A DNA stretch of 43,372 nucleotides from Actinobacteria bacterium OK074 (GTDB lineage Bacteria > Actinomycetota > Actinomycetes > Streptomycetales > Streptomycetaceae), in assembly GCA_001298575.1 (NCBI GenBank), contig LJCV01000287.1:1-43372 (forward strand). The letters are read 5' to 3'. The position numbers were made by a program, and so were the translations under genes. The notes under the pieces were generated by a model that searched no databases, was not told where the DNA came from, and was given only the letters and a program-made list of their open reading frames with translations. Positions within the stretch are counted from its first letter, which is position 1; every line of letters starts with the position of its first letter. This document shows positions 42,232 through 43,372 of this stretch, piece after piece.

Positions 42232-42262
42232 TTTACACCCGCTAAGGGTGTTTTACGCCCGC
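42232..42262. promoter_or_regulatory. TTTACRCCCGC direct repeat
   Basis: TTTACACCCGC (42232-42242) and TTTACGCCCGC (42252-42262) are 20 bases apart, with an inverted repeat ACACCC-GCTAA-GGGTGT spanning 42235-42251. The spacing fits an activator or repressor binding side by side on one DNA face. Confidence 0.45.
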
Positions 42263-42408
42263 CGCTTGAGTGACGCGCCACCGCCCACCGGGTCAGCACA
42301 CAATCCCCCACGAGCACTCCGATGTGCTCTACAGCTGACTGCTAGCTTCGTTCACCGCCGCACATGATGCACAAGCGGGGGAACGACGGGGGAACGGGGA
42401 GTTCGACG

Positions 42409-43372
42409 GTGGTCCGGGCTGCACGTATGCATATACGTATACGCATACATACACGTATGTACGTAATGGCTGTTCTGGGTGTGACGGTGTTCGCCCTCGC
42501 GGGGTGCGGTGGGGGTGGGGCCGCCTGGAACCCGATGGCCGAGGCCGGCACCGGGCACGGCGCGGCGCTCAAGGGGGCGGTGACGCGGGCGGAGGCGGCG
42601 AAGATCGTCGACAACTACGTGGCCGTCAACAACGAGGCGAACGCGACGCGGAACGCGAACCTGCTGGCCACGGTCGAGGGCGGCCAGCTGAACGCGCAGA
42701 GCACGGCGGACTACCGGACGTTCGCCACCTGGACGAAGACGGACCAGGACGCCTACGCGAAACCGTTCTCGTACACCGACCGGACGTACTACATCCCGGC
42801 GGGCGAGGGGTGGTTCGCGGTGGAGGCGAGGGCGAGCGGTTCGAAGGACCCGGCGCTGCTGGTCTTCGACCGGGAGGGTGGGGCGGGCGGCTGGAAGGCG
42901 ATGGCGGCGGTGTACATGGACGGCGCGTCGGTACCGGCAATCGCGGTGGGTGCGGATGGCCTGGCCACGGCGGTGGATCCCTCGAAGCGGGTGGGCGCGC
43001 TGGCGCCGGACGAGGTGAGCGCGGCGTACGAGGACCTGTTCGCGACGGGCGGCACGACGACGGGGAGGTCGCTGTCGCTGACCAACTCGGTGGCCAAGGA
43101 CGCGATCAAGATCTACCAGGAACGCGACTCCGGCACGGACTCGGCGTACGCGACGAAGAGTTACGCGGCGGCGAAGGTCGTACGGGACACGGTGTACGCC
43201 TTGCGACTGAAGGACGGCGGGGCGGTGGCGGTACTGCCGACCGCGCACACGTCGACGTACGCGCTGAAGCCCCAGTACGAACCGAGCTTCCAGATCACGC
43301 CGACAGAGGAGGAGGGGGTGTTCGACCCGGCGAAGAGGGGGGCTGTTGTGGATACGTTTCAGGGGGTGGGGG
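42409..43372 (+). CDS. Lipoprotein of unknown function (3' end outside the window)
   Basis: An open frame runs from GTG 42409 through the window end, about 321 residues so far. GGGGAG lies seven bases before the GTG. The start has Arg-rich residues, then a hydrophobic core and a lipobox, AVLGVTVFALAGC, so the mature protein begins at that Cys and is lipid-anchored outside the cell. The mature part has WFAVEARASGSKDPALLVFDR and GGWKAMAAVYMD, with no catalytic motif recognised. Codons for the first residues include three ATA, very rare in Streptomyces, within a strictly alternating purine-pyrimidine tract. ATG 42427, 42457 or 42466 are alternative starts. Confidence 0.8.
   Translation, partial: MVRAARMHIRIRIHTRMYVMAVLGVTVFALAGCGGGGAAWNPMAEAGTGHGAALKGAVTRAEAAKIVDNYVAVNNEANATRNANLLATVEGGQLNAQSTADYRTFATWTKTDQDAYAKPFSYTDRTYYIPAGEGWFAVEARASGSKDPALLVFDREGGAGGWKAMAAVYMDGASVPAIAVGADGLATAVDPSKRVGALAPDEVSAAYEDLFATGGTTTGRSLSLTNSVAKDAIKIYQERDSGTDSAYATKSYAAAKVVRDTVYALRLKDGGAVAVLPTAHTSTYALKPQYEPSFQITPTEEEGVFDPAKRGAVVDTFQGVG
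42420..42465. repeat. 46-base alternating purine-pyrimidine tract
   Basis: Every base from 42420 to 42465 alternates purine and pyrimidine, rich in ATAC, GTAT and CGTA steps, in a genome otherwise about 70% G+C. Such tracts can adopt Z-DNA or open easily. It covers the start region of the lipoprotein gene. Confidence 0.85.

Larger units (their letters stand above)
42051..42408. other. Divergent regulatory region at the right end
   Basis: About 360 bp without a gene, between the LysM-BTAD gene and the lipoprotein gene. It holds a 20-bp direct repeat (42072-42112), a direct repeat TTTACACCCGC/TTTACGCCCGC (42232-42262) that contains the inverted repeat ACACCC...GGGTGT (42235-42251), and a possible extended -10 (TGCTAGCTT near 42341). 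Confidence 0.6.

Noticed and set aside
42352..43248. A 298-residue minus-strand frame at the right end
   Set aside because: Arg-rich shadow; the plus strand gives a lipoprotein with lipobox, ribosome binding site and normal codon use.

Overview
The window is a chromosomal segment of a high-G+C actinomycete, almost certainly a Streptomyces. The evidence is the roughly 70% G+C with G/C-ending codons, frequent GTG starts, ATGA/GTGA gene overlaps, menaquinone-based respiration with a futalosine-pathway gene (mqnC), and the typical Streptomyces mix of HEAT, LysM, BTAD and lipoprotein genes. No RNA genes, CRISPR arrays, phage genes or transposases were recognised.

Left part (1-7680): a GntR/UTRA regulator, a two-cluster ferredoxin, the wreck of an ABC-transporter ATPase gene, and a fumarate reductase/APS reductase-like flavoprotein with a C-terminal HEAT-repeat domain form one rightward unit. 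recQ faces it, with a PafBC-type DNA-damage promoter motif upstream. A small secreted protein follows and ends in a perfect hairpin.

Centre (7742-23878): the complete 14-gene nuoA-N operon for the proton-pumping NADH:menaquinone oxidoreductase, transcribed leftward. Most genes overlap by 1-8 bases, and a good Rex (NADH/NAD+ sensor) operator lies upstream of nuoA. The nuoF gene carries a patch of about 500 bp with strongly atypical, A/T-ending codons although its protein is normal.

Right of nuo (24499-30386): a secreted NlpC/P60 hydrolase with a long leader, a divergent pair of HTH regulator and peptide deformylase sharing a repeated CTTTGCAAG operator, a geranylgeranyl reductase-like flavoprotein (probably a menaquinone side-chain reductase), a GNAT acetyltransferase, a lone PASTA protein, and menG (demethylmenaquinone methyltransferase).

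Exopolysaccharide block (30402-36049): a small membrane protein, a polysaccharide deacetylase-glycosyltransferase fusion and a membrane acyltransferase form a leftward operon resembling the MatAB poly-N-acetylglucosamine system. It is divergent from a GH18-like lipoprotein, and a long imperfect inverted repeat closes the block.

Right end (36341-43372): a shrunken amidohydrolase-like protein and mqnC (menaquinone synthesis), a prepilin peptidase, a membrane LysM-BTAD protein, and a divergent lipoprotein gene cut by the window end. That gene begins with a 46-base perfectly alternating purine-pyrimidine tract. Much of the window serves one theme: electrons enter through Nuo into menaquinone, which MenG, the reductase and MqnC help to make.
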